From NCBI RefSeq assembly GCF_003265705.1, contig NW_020312894.1, positions 2,354,857 to 2,418,856 on the forward strand: a DNA stretch of 64,000 nt. The letters run 5' to 3'. This DNA is from Callorhinus ursinus (lineage: Eukaryota > Chordata > Mammalia > Carnivora > Otariidae). The position numbers and the translations under genes were made by a program. The notes beneath the pieces were generated by a model that saw only the letters and a list, made by a program, of their open reading frames with translations, was not told the origin of the DNA and ran no database searches. This document shows positions 10,426-21,894 of this stretch, one piece after another. The stretch's first letter is position 1. Each line of letters opens with the position of its first letter.

Positions 10426-13320
10426 AAGAAACAAGAAAGGTCTCAAATACACAACCTAAGCCTACACCTAAAGGAGCTGGAGAAAGAACAGCAAATAAAG
10501 CCTAAACACAGCAGGAGAAGAGAAATAATAAAGATCAGAGCAGAAATCAATGAACTAGAAACCAAAAGAACAGTAGAACAGATCAACAAAACTAGGAGCT
10601 GGTTCTTTGAAAGAATTAACAAGATTGATAAACCCCTAGCCAGACTTATCAAAAAGAAAAGAGAAATGACCCAAATCAACAAAATCACGAATGAAAGAGG
10701 AGGGATCACAACCAACACCAAAGAAATACAAACAATTATAAGAACATATTATGAGCAACTCTATACCAGCAAATTAGATAACCTGGAAGAAATGGGTGCA
10801 TTCCTAGAGATGTATCAACTACCAAAACTGAACCAGGAAGAAATAGAAAACCTGAACAAACCTGAAACCACTAAGGAAATTGAAGCACTCATCAAAAATC
10901 TCCCAACAAACAAAAGCCCAGGGCCAGGTGGCTTCCCAGAGGAATTCTACCAAACATTTCAAGAAGAATTAATACCTATTCTCCTGAAACTGTTCCAAAA
11001 AATAGAAATGGAAGGAAAACTTCCAAACTCGTTTTTGAGGCCAGCATTACCTTGATCCCAAAACCAGACAAAGACCCCATCAAAAAAGAGAATTACAGAC
11101 CAATATCCTTGATGAACATGGATGCAAAAATTCTCACCAAAATACTAGCCAATAGGATCCAAGAGTACATTAAAGGATTATTCACCATGACCAACTGGGA
11201 TTTATCCCTGGGCTGCAAGGTTGGTTCAACTTCCACAAATCAATCAACGTGATACGATACATTAACAAAAGAAAGCACAAGAATCATAGGATCCTCTCAA
11301 CAGATGCAGAAAAAGCATTTGACAAAGTACAGCATCCTTTCTTGATCAAAACTCTTCAGAGTATAGGGATAGAGGGTACATACTTCAATATCATAAAAGC
11401 CATCTATGAAAACCTACAGCGAATATCATTCTCAATGGGGAAAAACTGAAAGCTTTCCTCCTGAGGTCAGGAACGTGGCAGGGATGTCCACTCTCACCAC
11501 TGCTATTCAACATAGTATTAGAAGTCCTAGCCACAGCAATCAGACAACACAAAGAAATCAAAGGCATCTAAATCGGCAAAAAAGAAGTCAAACTCTCCCT
11601 CTTTTCAGATGATATGATACTTTATGTGGAAAACCCAAAAGACTCCACCCCAAAACTGCTAGAACTCATACAGGAATTCAGTCAAGTAGCAGGCTATAAA
11701 ATCAATGTACAGAAATTAGTGGCATTCCTATACACCAACAACAAAACAAAAGAGAGAGAAATTAAGGAGTTGATCCCATTTACAATTGCACCCAAAACCA
11801 TAAGATACCTAGGAATAAATTTAATCAAAGAGGCAAGGGATCTGTACTCAGAAAACTATAAAATACTCATGAAAGGAATTGAGGAAGGCACAAAGAAATG
11901 GAAAAACGTTCCACGCTCATGGATTGGAAGAACCAACATTGTGAAGATGTCAGTGCTACCTAGAGCAATCTACACATTCAATGCAATCCCCATCAGAATA
12001 CCATCCACTTTTTTCAAAGAAATGGAACAAATAATCCTAAAATTTGTATGGAACCAGAAGAGACCCCGAATAGCCAGAGGAATATTGAAAAAGGAAAGCA
12101 AAGTTGGCGGCATCACAATTCCAGACTTCCAGCTCTATTACAAAGCTGTCATCAAGACAGTATGGTACTGGCACAAAAACAGACACATAGATCAATGGAA
12201 CAGAATCGAGAGCCCTGAAATGGACCATCCACTCTATGGTCAACTCATCTTCGACAAAGCAGGAAAGAATGTCCAGTGGAAAAAAGACAGTCTCTTCAAC
12301 AAATGGTTTTGGAAAAATTGGAGAGCCACATGCAGAAGAATGAAACTGGACCATTTCCTTACACCACACACAAAAATAGACTCCAAATGGTTGAAAGACC
12401 TAAACGTGAGACAGGAGTCCATCAAAATCCTCAAGGAGAACACCAGCAGCAACCTCTTCAACCTCAGCCACCGCAACTTCTTCCTAGAAACATTGCCAAA
12501 GGCAAGGGAAGCAAGGGCAAGAATTAACTATGAGGATTTCATCAAGATAAAAAGCTTTTGCACAGCAAAAGAAACAGTCCACAAAACCAAAAGACAAGCA
12601 ACAGAATGGGAGAAGATATTTGCAAATGACATATCAGATAAAAGGCTAGTATCCAAAATCTATAAAGAACTTATCAAACTCAACACCCAAAGAACAAATA
12701 ATCCAATCAAGAAATGGGCAGAAGACATGAACAGACATTTTTCCAAAGAAGACATCCAAATGGCCAACAGACGCATGAAAAAGTGCTCAACATCGCTCGG
12801 TATCAGGGAAATCCAAATCAAAACCTCAATGAGATACCACCTCGCACCAGTCAGAATGGCTAAAATTCACAAGTCAGGAAACGACAGATGTTAGCGGGGA
12901 TGCGGAGAATGGGGATCCCTCCTACACTGTTGGTGGGAATGCAAGCTGGTGCAACCACTCTGGAAAACAGTATGGAGGTTCCTCAAAAAGTTGAAAATAG
13001 AGCTACCATATGATCCAGCAATTGCACTACCAGGTATTTACCCCAAAGATACAAATGTAGGGATCCGAGGGGGTATGTGCACCCCGATGTTTATAGCAGC
13101 AATGTCCACAATAGCCAAACTGTGGAAAGATCCATGATGTCCATCGACAGATGAATGGGTAAAGAAGAGGTGGTATATATACACAATGGAATATTATGCA
13201 GCCATCAAAAGAAATGAGATCTTGCCATTTGCCACGACGTGGATGGAACTGGAGGGTGTTATGCTGAGTGAAATAAGTCAATCAGAGGAAGACATGTATC
13301 ATATGACCTCACTGATATGA

Positions 13321-13778
13321 GGAATTTTTCATCTCAGGAAACAAACTGAGGGTTGCTGGAGTGGTGGGGGGTGGGAGGGATGGGGTGGCTGGGTGATAGA
13401 CATTGGGGGGGTATGTGTTATGGTGAGTGCTGTGAATTGTGCAAGACTGTTGAATCACAGATCTGTACTTCTGAAACAAATAATGAAATATATGTTAAGA
13501 AAAAGAAAAAAGAAAAAGTTAGCAGGAGGGGAAGAATGAAGGGGGGAAATCGGAGGGGGAGACGAACCATGAGAGACGATGGACTCTGAAAAACAAACTG
13601 AGGGTTCTAGAGGGGAGGGAGGTGGGGGGATGGGTTAGCCTGGTGATGGGTATTAAAGAGGGCACGTTCTGCGTGGAGCACTGGGTGTTATGAACAAACA
13701 ATGAATCATGGAACACTACTACAAAAGCTAATGATGTAATGTATGGTGATTAACATAACAATATAAAATTTAAAGAAA
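13321..13778 (+). other. L1 3' UTR with G-rich block and A-rich end
   Basis: Downstream of ORF2 lies a G-run block at 13361-13390 (GTGGTGGGGGGTGGGAGGGA) with several runs of three or more G, typical of L1 3' UTRs and capable in principle of forming a G-quadruplex. A second, related G-rich block (13605-13640) follows an AAAAAG-rich spacer, so the 3' UTR looks internally duplicated. The conserved ending 'GAGCACTGGGTGTTATG...AATGAATCATGGAACACTAC' recurs at 20719, 46590 and 56060 in other copies. Confidence 0.8.
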
Positions 13779-13793
13779 AAAAATGAAAAAGTA
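13779..13793 (+). repeat. L1 target-site duplication, right copy
   Basis: AAAAATGAAAAAGTA, the partner of 6542-6556 with one mismatch, directly after the A-rich L1 end. Confidence 0.75.
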
Positions 13794-15655
13794 AATGATG
13801 ACCGTTCCCTACAAATCTCTCCACCCTTCTCCCCAGTGTCAGAGATGCACTTCGGTGTCACAAGGAGGTTGAGGACAGGTGAGCACTATGGATGTAAAGG
13901 ATAAGGCTGTTTGACATTCCTGACAGCAGGTGCGGTGTTTAATGTCCAGTCAGTAGGAATAGGAATCGTGGCTCTTGGAACTCGATACATCCAGATGTGC
14001 AAATCAGAATTCAGTCTAGGACCACCCTCATTTTTTCTAACTCAAGGGCACACCTTAACTTTCTAATTAATATGATACTAATGGTTGGTAATTCTGTAAA
14101 ATGTCATGTCTCTCCCAGAGGTTCTCAACAAAATGAATTAGCACAGTGTGTCCCTGTGGACGTTGATATCTGTTTGCCACCTCAGGTTTTACTTTGGCAT
14201 TCCTGCATGGGAGTCACACTGTGTGGCTTAATAAAACGAATAAAAGAGATTTCTAAATAGAGACTGTTTAGATAAAGACAAAACATCATCCATCTGGAGA
14301 GAGAAGCTTATCTGCAGTAGATACGTGTTTATGGAGGGAAATCGGCTGCCCAGTTTTCAAAGGACATAAAACTCCCATTGATGAGCCCAGTGGTCTAGCA
14401 AATAGCCCATCCCCTGTGCTCCTCCTCCAGATCTACTGAGCTATTTCTCTCTGGGGCAGAGCAACATCAAAGTGAAGAAGAGAATGGAATACACGTTTAA
14501 TGTACGCTTGGTCTCATGTCATGCTCACGGAAGTAGAAAAAATGATTTCTAAAGGGATGCATATGTGGAGTGTTAAATTTTAGGCTGTGTTTAAATTGGT
14601 ACAAATAATCCAGTTATGACTTGAGACTAAACATATACTCGAAGAATTCTTCTCTCTACCTCTCCAATTGAAGCAGGTAAGGGATCATTTTCTTTGATAT
14701 AATATGGGAATTTCTCAAGTTCATCTCTTACAGACTCAGGAGACTTTCTTTCCTGCAGTTTGTAAGAATATTAAGCAGCTCTGAAGACTTTGCACCCAGC
14801 AGACAGTTTGTGTCACTGGACCTGGGTGTTCTTGTCCCACGAAATGTTCTTTCAAAGACACTCTATCTCTTCCCAGAAAGTGATCATCCATTGTTGCATC
14901 TGGCAGGTGTAAGGGTATTTATGAGGTATCAACAGCCTGTGACTTAATGGAAATTGTTTCATTTTATTAAATGGTGAGAGTTGAATCCTGAATGTGTTTC
15001 GTATAATAACGTAGTTTGCTTTTGAAAGTAGCACTAAATGTCTGATTCTTCTTGGGGTTGTTGGATATTGAAGCCACACATTTGCTGTAGGATGAAATGC
15101 TGGCTGTGGTCTATGTTAGGTATCAGTGTGTTTTGAAAACTGCAGCTGAGCTCAGAGACAAAAACCGAGTGGTTGTCCCTGTCTAACTCTGCTCTTGGTC
15201 GTGACTGAACAAAAGACAATTTCCACGTCTTCTCTCATGCAGCACTGTGTCTCCCATTCCCTTTAATGAAATTGTCTGCTGTGTGTGTGAGCGTCCTGGA
15301 TGACCGTCACTGTACCTTGGATTCATCACATGGGCAGTTGGCTTGGGGTCCTCGAGCAGCCGCCAGTGAAGGCACGATTCATGCCCTTTGGTAGCAGTGC
15401 TAGCAATGGCTGATGTTGACTTGAAGCTCTAGTATGAACGTGAGCTGTTAACAGCCTTGAGCTGTTAACAGCCTTCAGCTGTCATGGCCACGGACGTGCT
15501 GCTAGAAAATTGTGTTCCAACTCAGCATCCCCATGGGCTCTCTGCCAGTGACCTTCCTCATTACTACAGACACTGCAGAAAACTGAGTGTCTCAGTTAGG
15601 ATCCGGTCCTAAAACAGGAGCTGCACCATTATTTAGTAGAGATAAATTACTTTCA
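13794..15655. other. Unassigned stretch
   Basis: About 1.9 kb without a recognised repeat family or gene. It includes a 17 bp tandem duplicate, GAGCTGTTAACAGCCTT at 15442 and 15459. Open frames up to 87 codons have no recognisable motif. An old transposon or pseudogene too diverged to name cannot be excluded. Confidence 0.35.
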
Positions 15656-15827
15656 GGGGTGCCTGGGTGGCTCAGTCGGTTAAGCATCCGACTCTTGATT
15701 TCAGCTCAGGTCGTGAGACTGAGCTCGGTGTCAGACTCTGTGCTGGGCATGGAGTCTGCTGAAGAGCCTCTTTCTTCCTCTGCCCCCCGCTTCTCTCTCT
15801 AAAAAAATAATAAAATAAGTATTTTAA
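15656..15827 (+). mobile_element. can-SINE (older, diverged)
   Basis: It has a GGGGTGCCTGGGTGGCTCAG head with TCGGTTAAGCATCCGACTCT, a divergent middle, a short CT block and a TAAAAAAATAATAAAATAA tail. A clean TSD is not visible, consistent with greater age. Confidence 0.88.
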
Positions 15828-16315
15828 ACTAGATATTGGAGAACTAAAAACACAAAAATGAAACTGAGGTGTCGCAGAGTGTAGGCTAAAGAGGCAGCAA
15901 GAGCTGGGAGAATGAAGGGAAGATGGGGGGTTCATCAAACTCGGAACTTTGGAGAAGTCCCCGGAGATGATATTCAGAGAGCGGGTGCCATTCAGCTGGT
16001 GATGATACCCCAGGAGCTCGAGCTTCTGAGTCCCTAACAACTAAGGGTGGACTGTCTGTGGGGCCGGGATCTCACTTACTTACTCCCACGAGCTATTTAT
16101 GTCAACTTAGAAGAAGAAATACAGTCGAGAGTAGATATTGAAGGAGCCTGAGCCATCTTTCCATGCAGGTTCGTCTCACCTTCTGGACCTGCACCAGCTT
16201 GGTCTCGTGGACCCCGTTTCCCATGTCCGTCTCTCATGTTGCAGCAGAGTGGTGAATCAGATAGCATAAAACGTGCCACTAAGATCTCATGGCCCTCAAT
16301 GCCCCATGGTGAGGC
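15828..16315. other. Unassigned stretch
   Basis: Nothing recognisable; no open frame with a known motif. Confidence 0.35.
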
Positions 16316-16776
16316 AAGGTCATGGGTTGAATTGTCTACCCCTGCATTATTCCTCCCCCCAAAAGGACGTGCTGAAGTCTTAACTCACAGTGTGTCAGAA
16401 TGTGACCTCACTGGACACAGAGGAGTGGACGTAATCAGTTGAGATGCGGTCATACTAGAGTGGGTGGGCTGGGCCCGAATCCACTATCACTGCTGTCCTG
16501 TCCTGTAAGAAGACCGCCATGTGGGGCGGGAGCCGTGCTCAGGGAGAAGGATGGCTGAGGCTCGGGCCGTGCAGCCGCAGGCCAAGGAGCACGCAGGGCT
16601 GTTCTGGAGCTGGGATGAGGCAGGCAGGATTCCTCTGTGGGTTTCAGAGGGAGGACAGCCCTCCTGCCGCCTCGATTTCTGACTTCTGGCCTCCAGACTA
16701 TGAGTCAATAAACGCCGCTTGTTTTAAGCCCCCCGTTTGTGGTCCCTTGTTAAGGCAGCCCTACAAAACTGAGAGC
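16316..16776 (+). mobile_element. MLT1-type LTR (ERVL-MaLR), solo
   Basis: It shows the characteristic MaLR LTR order: 'ATGGGTTGAATTGT' start, 'CAGAATGTGACCTCA', 'TGTAAGAAGACCGCCATGTG', 'GACTTCTGGCCTCCAGAC', 'TAAGCCCCCCGTTTGTGGT' and an end in a 'GGCAGCCCTA...AAACTGAGA' block. No internal MaLR sequence abuts it, so it is a solo LTR. Non-coding. Confidence 0.8.
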
Positions 16777-16834
16777 ATTTATCCAAAGGAGAACGGTTAC
16801 CTTCAAAAGAAAGAGTATCTCTACTGTACCTCAC

Positions 16835-17030
16835 CAGAGCGGGGTCTCAGCATGTGGGTCCGGCACTGGCAGCAGCAGCAGCTTCTGGAAGCTTGTGGGA
16901 AATGCAAATTCTTGGTCCCACCTAAGATCACTGAATCAGAAACTCCGGGGAGGGACCCAGGCACCGTGTGTTCAAAAGGACCTTCTAGGTGATTTTCACA
17001 CTTGCACACTGCCTTAGAGCCGCCCGGCTC
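16835..17030 (+). mobile_element. MER5A-like hAT (Charlie) non-autonomous DNA transposon relic
   Basis: The sequence matches the known MER5A order: 'GGTCTCAGCATGTGGGTCC', 'TGTGGGAAATGCAAATTC', 'CACTGAATCAGAAACTC', then 'TTCTAGGTGATTTTCAC'. Short terminal repeats and 8 bp target duplications cannot be defined at this divergence. It carries no transposase. Confidence 0.7.
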
Positions 17031-17039
17031 TGAGGCTCT

Positions 17040-18570
17040 GATCTGTGTGCGGCAGGGTCTTAGATCGCAGTCCTACGTGCTACAGACCCGCTGTGCTTTA
17101 CCGTTTCCAGCAGCCCGATCTGCGCCAGAGCCTGGATGCTCCTCCAAATCACTGTGTTGCTCCCGCTCAGACACACAGTCGTACAGGCCGTTCAGGGAAT
17201 GGCTGAGAGTGCAGGGTGTATGGTGGATTTCACTTCTGTGTGTGGTGCTACTGCCTCTAGAATCCAAAGCAGCCTCACTGGAATCATGCTTCCTTTCTGG
17301 TGGAGGCTACGTGCATGCTCCAGACTTCCAGAAACTTCAGCGTGTGGTGCTCCTCTACACTCCCACAGGGTTTTCCCTCACCTCTTGTCTTCCTGAGGCA
17401 TCAAAAATATTCACCTCTTCCTGTTCACCGGGTCCCCTTGGTGTAATTTTACCACCTGATGAACCAGCGTGATGTCCTTTGGAATGTCAGGTAATCAGGT
17501 CGCCAAGGCCGACCTTCTGGCAGAGAACAGGAGAAGAGACGGAGCTCTGAGCCAGGACTCGCCGGCTGTGTGGGTGTCCCTGCCAGGTAAGGCAAGCCTT
17601 CTGGGGGAGTGCAACTGCACACGGGTACAGAGAGAAAACAACCACTACCAGCCATGTTCCAGGCTGTGTTGGTTTCGTCCAGGAAAGAGAACCTCCTGGA
17701 GCAGTAGCTGTGATTCAAGGCACCGTCCGGTGGGGTCTGTAATAACACAGGGTTATTCTCTGAGCTCTGCCTGCTTCTGCAGAGGCAAAACCAGAGAGTT
17801 GTACAAGTGCAGGATGCTGGGACCACTCCACATCCCTCAAGTCCCAGATGATGGATCTAATCTATAATCCCCCCAAGGATGTTCATTGCTTCTGTTTAAT
17901 ATTCTAGTAGATGGGGGATTTTCAGGGTCTTCCACGTGTCCATCTCTGTCATAATCGCCCTGGCTTCATGGGTCAGGGGCTGGGATGGTGATCCTTCCAC
18001 AGTCAATTATGTCCGTTCCAGTTCCAAATTCTAGAACTTGGGAAAATGATCTTGGGCGGTATACAATCCACTGGGCCCATAATGATTCCAACTTGGGCCA
18101 AAACACTGCTTATCACATGACCACCGTTAACCGCTTTGTACATGGTAAGATCACAGTTTTTCTGTGGGGGAGGAGGGCATGTCTAGGAATGGTATGAATT
18201 CTTAAACATCATCTAGAAAGTCCTGAAACAACTGGGCATTCTCCCCCCAGAACACAGTCCCCTTAGTTAAGGATTACAGGTCCATGTAGGACAAGCCATG
18301 AGGAAGATTTCTGGTGGCAACAGTGTGGCCACCGTGCGGGGTCCCTCTTCAGGTGCACTCCCCCCATCCTCAATGTTGCTGCATCTGTGAACCAGTTTAG
18401 TTCTGGAAACTGGATGTACCTCTCCATATACCAGCTCAACTTGGCCAGTGGCCACCAGCCTGGGGGTCTTCTTGTTGTGTGGATATAAATCAGGTAACAT
18501 TGCAGTGAGCTTCTTCTCTACTTCATTCCCAGGGACACCACGAACCATTAGATGCTGCCAAAGCACCCCG
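17040..18570 (-). mobile_element. ERVL-type endogenous retrovirus pol relic (antisense)
   Basis: Read on the minus strand, this region follows the order of an ERVL-family pol: an inter-domain segment (about 18570-17880), then reverse transcriptase sequence (about 17830-17400). Both the fingers/palm block near 17590-17640 and the region around the catalytic box near 17430-17480 align in order at DNA level. The catalytic aspartate pair is no longer encoded and many stops and frameshifts are present, so the copy is dead. Family membership rests on recognised nucleotide blocks, not on an intact protein. Flanking LTRs of the same family are not identified. Confidence 0.65.
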
Positions 18571-20300
18571 TGGGTTAAAACACTCTGACAGCCACTTTGT
18601 GCCTGAAGCCTGTTCCAGCAGGTGCAGCCTCCTCATTTCTGGAGCTCAGCATAGCGCTTGGCCTCCAGTGCTCAGGACCCCACCCCCAAGGGAGAAACGG
18701 AGCAGGGCTCAAGGACACTTCCCACTGTCGTTCCCAGCCTACAAGGACAGCCTGGACCATGCTGCTTTCCTCACGGAGGCATTTCTCAATGCTTTAGTAG
18801 AGTCCTCTCAGAGGGCTTAGTCCAGATGTATGGTTGTGCGGAACGCACATAAAGAAATCCCTTCCAACATTTGTACCCTCTAAAACTTTTGATCCACATA
18901 CGCATATATAAAATACCAGGAGAGTTCTTTTTTTCATTAATTAATTTATTGATTTGACAGAGAGAGTGTGCGAGTGCATGCGTGCATGCACATGCGGAGG
19001 GGTGGGGTGAGGGGCAGAAGAGAGGGAGAGAGAGAATCTTCAGCAGACTCCCCGCTGAGCCTGGAGACCGAGGCAGGGCTCAATCCCATCACCTTGAGAT
19101 CATGAGTTGAACGAAAATCAAAAGTCGGACACTTCACCAACTGAGCCACCCAGGCACCCCGAAAACACTAGGGCAGTTCTAACATCCCCTGAATGCAGGC
19201 TGCTGTTGATTCACATTTCTGTTAATAAACTGGTGAACTATTTGAGCCATGTTCAACCACACAAACGAACTCATCCTGGGCAGCCTCTCTGGTAAACAGC
19301 CTGTAAAACAATCTGCCCACTATGGGGTGGTAGGCCACCCTCTTTGAGCTGGTATCTTAAAACCCACTTCTATACACATATCTTGGGTTTCTGCAATATA
19401 AATTAACACAAATTTAACTTCCCTTTAGAGGATAAGCTGCCTCTTCCTGAGCCAGGCTGTGTACTCCCCCAGGCACATGTCTACTTACAAGTCTGGGGGC
19501 AACACGAGCTGGTTATGGTGGGACCCCCAGGTAGGCTCTTGGTAACTGTCCCAGATTAGGATACTCCAGGGTATTTAATCAAAGGATAGTGGCATCTTAG
19601 ACATGTGGTAGGAAAGGTGGAATGCTTCTGCTGACAGAGGATTCTTGAGGTTATGGATTCAACCTACTCAGCTGCATTTTGTCTGCCCATGCACCTCCCA
19701 TTCCCAGTCTTGGGGTCTGCTTCTGCCTCATCCATGCCCCAACTTACACATGAATGACTTGCTGAGGCTATGAATTCAATTTGCTCAGTCATTCTGCAGC
19801 CTACACAGCTCCTATAGTCTCTGATTATCAGAGAGGTCCGCCCTGCAGCAAGGAGTGGGAGCTTCCGATTCATTTCCCGGGGGAGTTCCGACCACGACTT
19901 CATCTGAGACTTTGTCACATGCTTTCTAGCGGCACTTGCCAGTACTCAGGAAGACACCCTGTAGACACCCTTAATGACGCTAGAGTCCCCCAAATCACTT
20001 GCTATTTCAGTAACCACTTCATATCCATGTATTGCAGCTGATAATAAATAATGATGCGACCACATGCTTTGGAGTGAGGATCCTATTTCCCATTTGCAAG
20101 AAATGCAGCCATGCATCCAAATCTAAGGACTGATCTGATAAAAAGAATCCCCAAATACCATTTTGAGTGTCTGTTTCCTGAGGCCACCCCTGGTGATAAT
20201 TTGTAAATCAGCTAAGTTCCAGTCAGGAAACAGGTACCACAGCAGAGAGAATCTAACATGAAGACTTCCAGGTAGGAGAGGACTGGAAAGTCAAACAGGA
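18571..20300 (-). mobile_element. Probable continuation of the ERVL-type internal region (gag side)
   Basis: Upstream on the minus strand the sequence keeps the same degraded, repeat-like character and is split by a SINE at 18929-19160. Blocks near 19640-20300 resemble the 5' part of ERVL internal sequence, but I cannot pin individual domains. No long open frame remains. It could instead be another ancient retroviral family or partly unique DNA. Confidence 0.4.
18929..19160 (-). mobile_element. can-SINE (antisense)
   Basis: Reverse complement of a can-SINE: T-rich end TTAATTAATTTATTGATTTG, GA-rich block, 'GGCTCAATCCCATCACC' and head 'CAACTGAGCCACCCAGGCAC'. Possible diverged TSDs are AATACCAGGAGAGTTCT (18912) and AACACTAGGGCAGTTCT (19164), with four mismatches. 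It sits inside the retroviral relic. Confidence 0.9.
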
Positions 20301-20718
20301 AATGTTGAGCGTCACAGAAACCAGACCTTCAGGGAGCAACATCCACCCTGGGGTGGAGAAGGAATCGGGGACAGAGCTTGGATGTTTTGGGAGTCAGTCC
20401 CTCTGGCCCTGAGATCCAGATCTCTGGGCAGGAGCTGGTAACTGCCTGACTGGTGAGATATTTGGTTGAAGTGGCACCTGGCCCCAGGCCCCTGAGGGGA
20501 GGGGGAAGGAATAGCAGGAGCAAAGTTGGGGGGTCTTCCAGAGGGCACAGCTCATGCAGGTGCCAGTAGTTCAAGGTCACGGGGCATAGACCAGGGAGGA
20601 GGTCGGGGAAGGTGGCGGAAGATTGTCCTGGTGATCTGGAGCATCCTGTGTCATGTTTTGATTATCTGCTAGACAGTGGAGAATCGTTGCAGGGGGTTAA
20701 GTAGAAGAACGGAGGCCT
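20301..20718. other. Unassigned stretch
   Basis: GC-moderate sequence with no firm assignment. The part near 20590-20710 may be a very old L2 fragment, but the match is too weak to call. Confidence 0.3.
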
Positions 20719-20850
20719 AGATGGGTATTAAGGAGGGCACATATTGCATGCAGCACTGGGTGCTATACACAAACAATGACTCATGGAACACTACATCAAA
20801 AACTGATGATGTTCCGTTTGGTGACCAACATAATAAAAGGTTATAAAAAA
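20719..20850 (+). mobile_element. 5'-truncated L1 3' end (~130 bp)
   Basis: Matches the terminal part of the 3' UTR of the full-length L1 in this window, from GATGGGTATTAAGGAGGGCA to the AATAAAAGG end. Severe 5' truncation is usual for L1 insertions. No TSD is evident. Confidence 0.85.
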
Positions 20851-21660
20851 TTAGACAATAAGTCCAGTGACAGTGTGCTAGGTTGAGACCTATTAGGAAA
20901 TCGCTGAACTAGTCTTGATCAAAGGAGACTATTTCATTTTTTAGGCTGGAATGGGGTCCAGAGTATAGGGCCCAGATAGGGGGAAAGGGTGTCAATGGAC
21001 AGCCCTTCAGATCCAGGGAGAAAGGTGTCCGAGCAAGTGAGTCAGGTCAAGGTGACTTCCCAGGCTTCAGCACGAGTTTGAAAAGTGAGGAAGTCCCAGC
21101 TGGTGCTCCCACATGTTCTCACATCATCAGCAACTGTCTTCCCAGAGCCCTGAGCCTTCTCCAGCTTTGCGTCTTGTGCCACATTCTCCCCCGCCTCCTC
21201 TGTCTCTGGATCCCAAGCAGCCGCGGTGCTCCATTTATGGTCATATTCCACAAACGAATGTCTCCTGAAAGAATGCCATCATAACTCATTTCAGGTGACT
21301 CCAGGTAGGAGACCCAGAGCCCTCAGAAAATATTAAATCATGTCCACTGGATTTTACGTTTTAGGAGAAGTAAAAACCAGGATTTAAATTAAAGGTGGCT
21401 TTTGAACTGTATCAAACACTAAACAGAAACTGTTCTTGGCTAGACTGTGCAATCCTCAAATACTTGGAAATTTACATTCCACTGCACTAAAAATCTATTA
21501 CAGATTCCACATACACCTAAACAAAAGAGATGTGTGTCTTCTGTCTTTATATTTCTTCTCCCCTCCAGCCTCAAGAGTACCCACTCGTAGTACATGCTGA
21601 ATAAATGTTACTGTTTCCTGAACGATGAATAGTATAAATAACTTGGAAATGGAAAGACAG
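20851..21660. other. Unassigned stretch
   Basis: No repeat or gene recognised. A 'GTACATGCTGAATAAATGTT' string near 21590 resembles an L2/MIR tail but is too short to call. Confidence 0.35.
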
Positions 21661-21675
21661 TCGATGTTCCTTTCT
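21661..21675 (+). repeat. SINE TSD, left copy
   Basis: TCGATGTTCCTTTCT matches 21880-21894 perfectly over 15 bp. Confidence 0.92.
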
Positions 21676-21879
21676 CTCTCTTTTTTTTAAAGATTTTATT
21701 TATTTATTTGACAGAGAGAGAGAGACAGCGAGAGCAGGAACACAAGCAGGGGGAGTGGGAGAGGGAGAGGCAGGCTTCCCGCGGAGCAGGGAGCCCGACG
21801 CGGGGCTCGATCCCAGGACCCTGGGACCATGACCTGAGCCGAAGGCAGATGCTTAACGACTGAGCCACCCAGGCGCCCC
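21676..21879 (-). mobile_element. can-SINE (antisense, young)
   Basis: Reverse complement of a well-preserved can-SINE: T-rich start with TTTATTTATTTATTTGACAG, GA-rich block, 'GGGCTCGATCCCAGGACCC' and head 'TGAGCCACCCAGGCGCCCC'. A perfect 15 bp TSD and high consensus similarity suggest a recent insertion. Confidence 0.96.
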
Positions 21880-21894
21880 TCGATGTTCCTTTCT

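Larger units (their letters stand above)
9295..13320 (+). pseudogene. L1 ORF2 (endonuclease-reverse transcriptase), broken
   Basis: ORF2p nicks target DNA and reverse-transcribes L1 RNA. The ATG at 9295 opens with the APE-type endonuclease: NVNGLNAPIKRHRL, then QETHF, then GDFNSPL (near 9720) and SDHNALKLE (near 9979), which supply the usual metal-binding and catalytic positions. Lesions: a one-base deletion giving TGA at 9451, a compensating A-run indel near 9541-9550, TAG at 10156, a 200 bp SINE at 10226, a frameshift near 11045, a stop at 11447, TAA near 11569, TAG at 12892 and TGA at 13135. The RT domain shows [21 protein letters not shown] (motif A) and, at 11602-11616, FSDDM in place of the usual FADD-type catalytic box. 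An open C-terminal stretch (11614-12894) and Cys-rich tail (HCWWEC) follow. Inactive. Confidence 0.92.
6557..13778 (+). mobile_element. Full-length, inactivated carnivore LINE-1
   Basis: A 7.2 kb L1 in sense orientation has all expected parts in order: GC-rich CpG-dense 5' UTR (6557 to about 7560), an AT/pyrimidine-rich segment, ORF1 (8321-9213), a spacer, ORF2 (9295-13320) with a nested SINE, a G-rich 3' UTR and an A-rich end. A 15 bp TSD with one mismatch bounds it (6542-6556 and 13779-13793), so this is one insertion and not a collage. Both ORFs carry several stops and frameshifts, so it cannot make its own machinery. Moderate damage suggests an element younger than the L1M and HAL1-like relics elsewhere in the window, but not recent. 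Confidence 0.93.
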
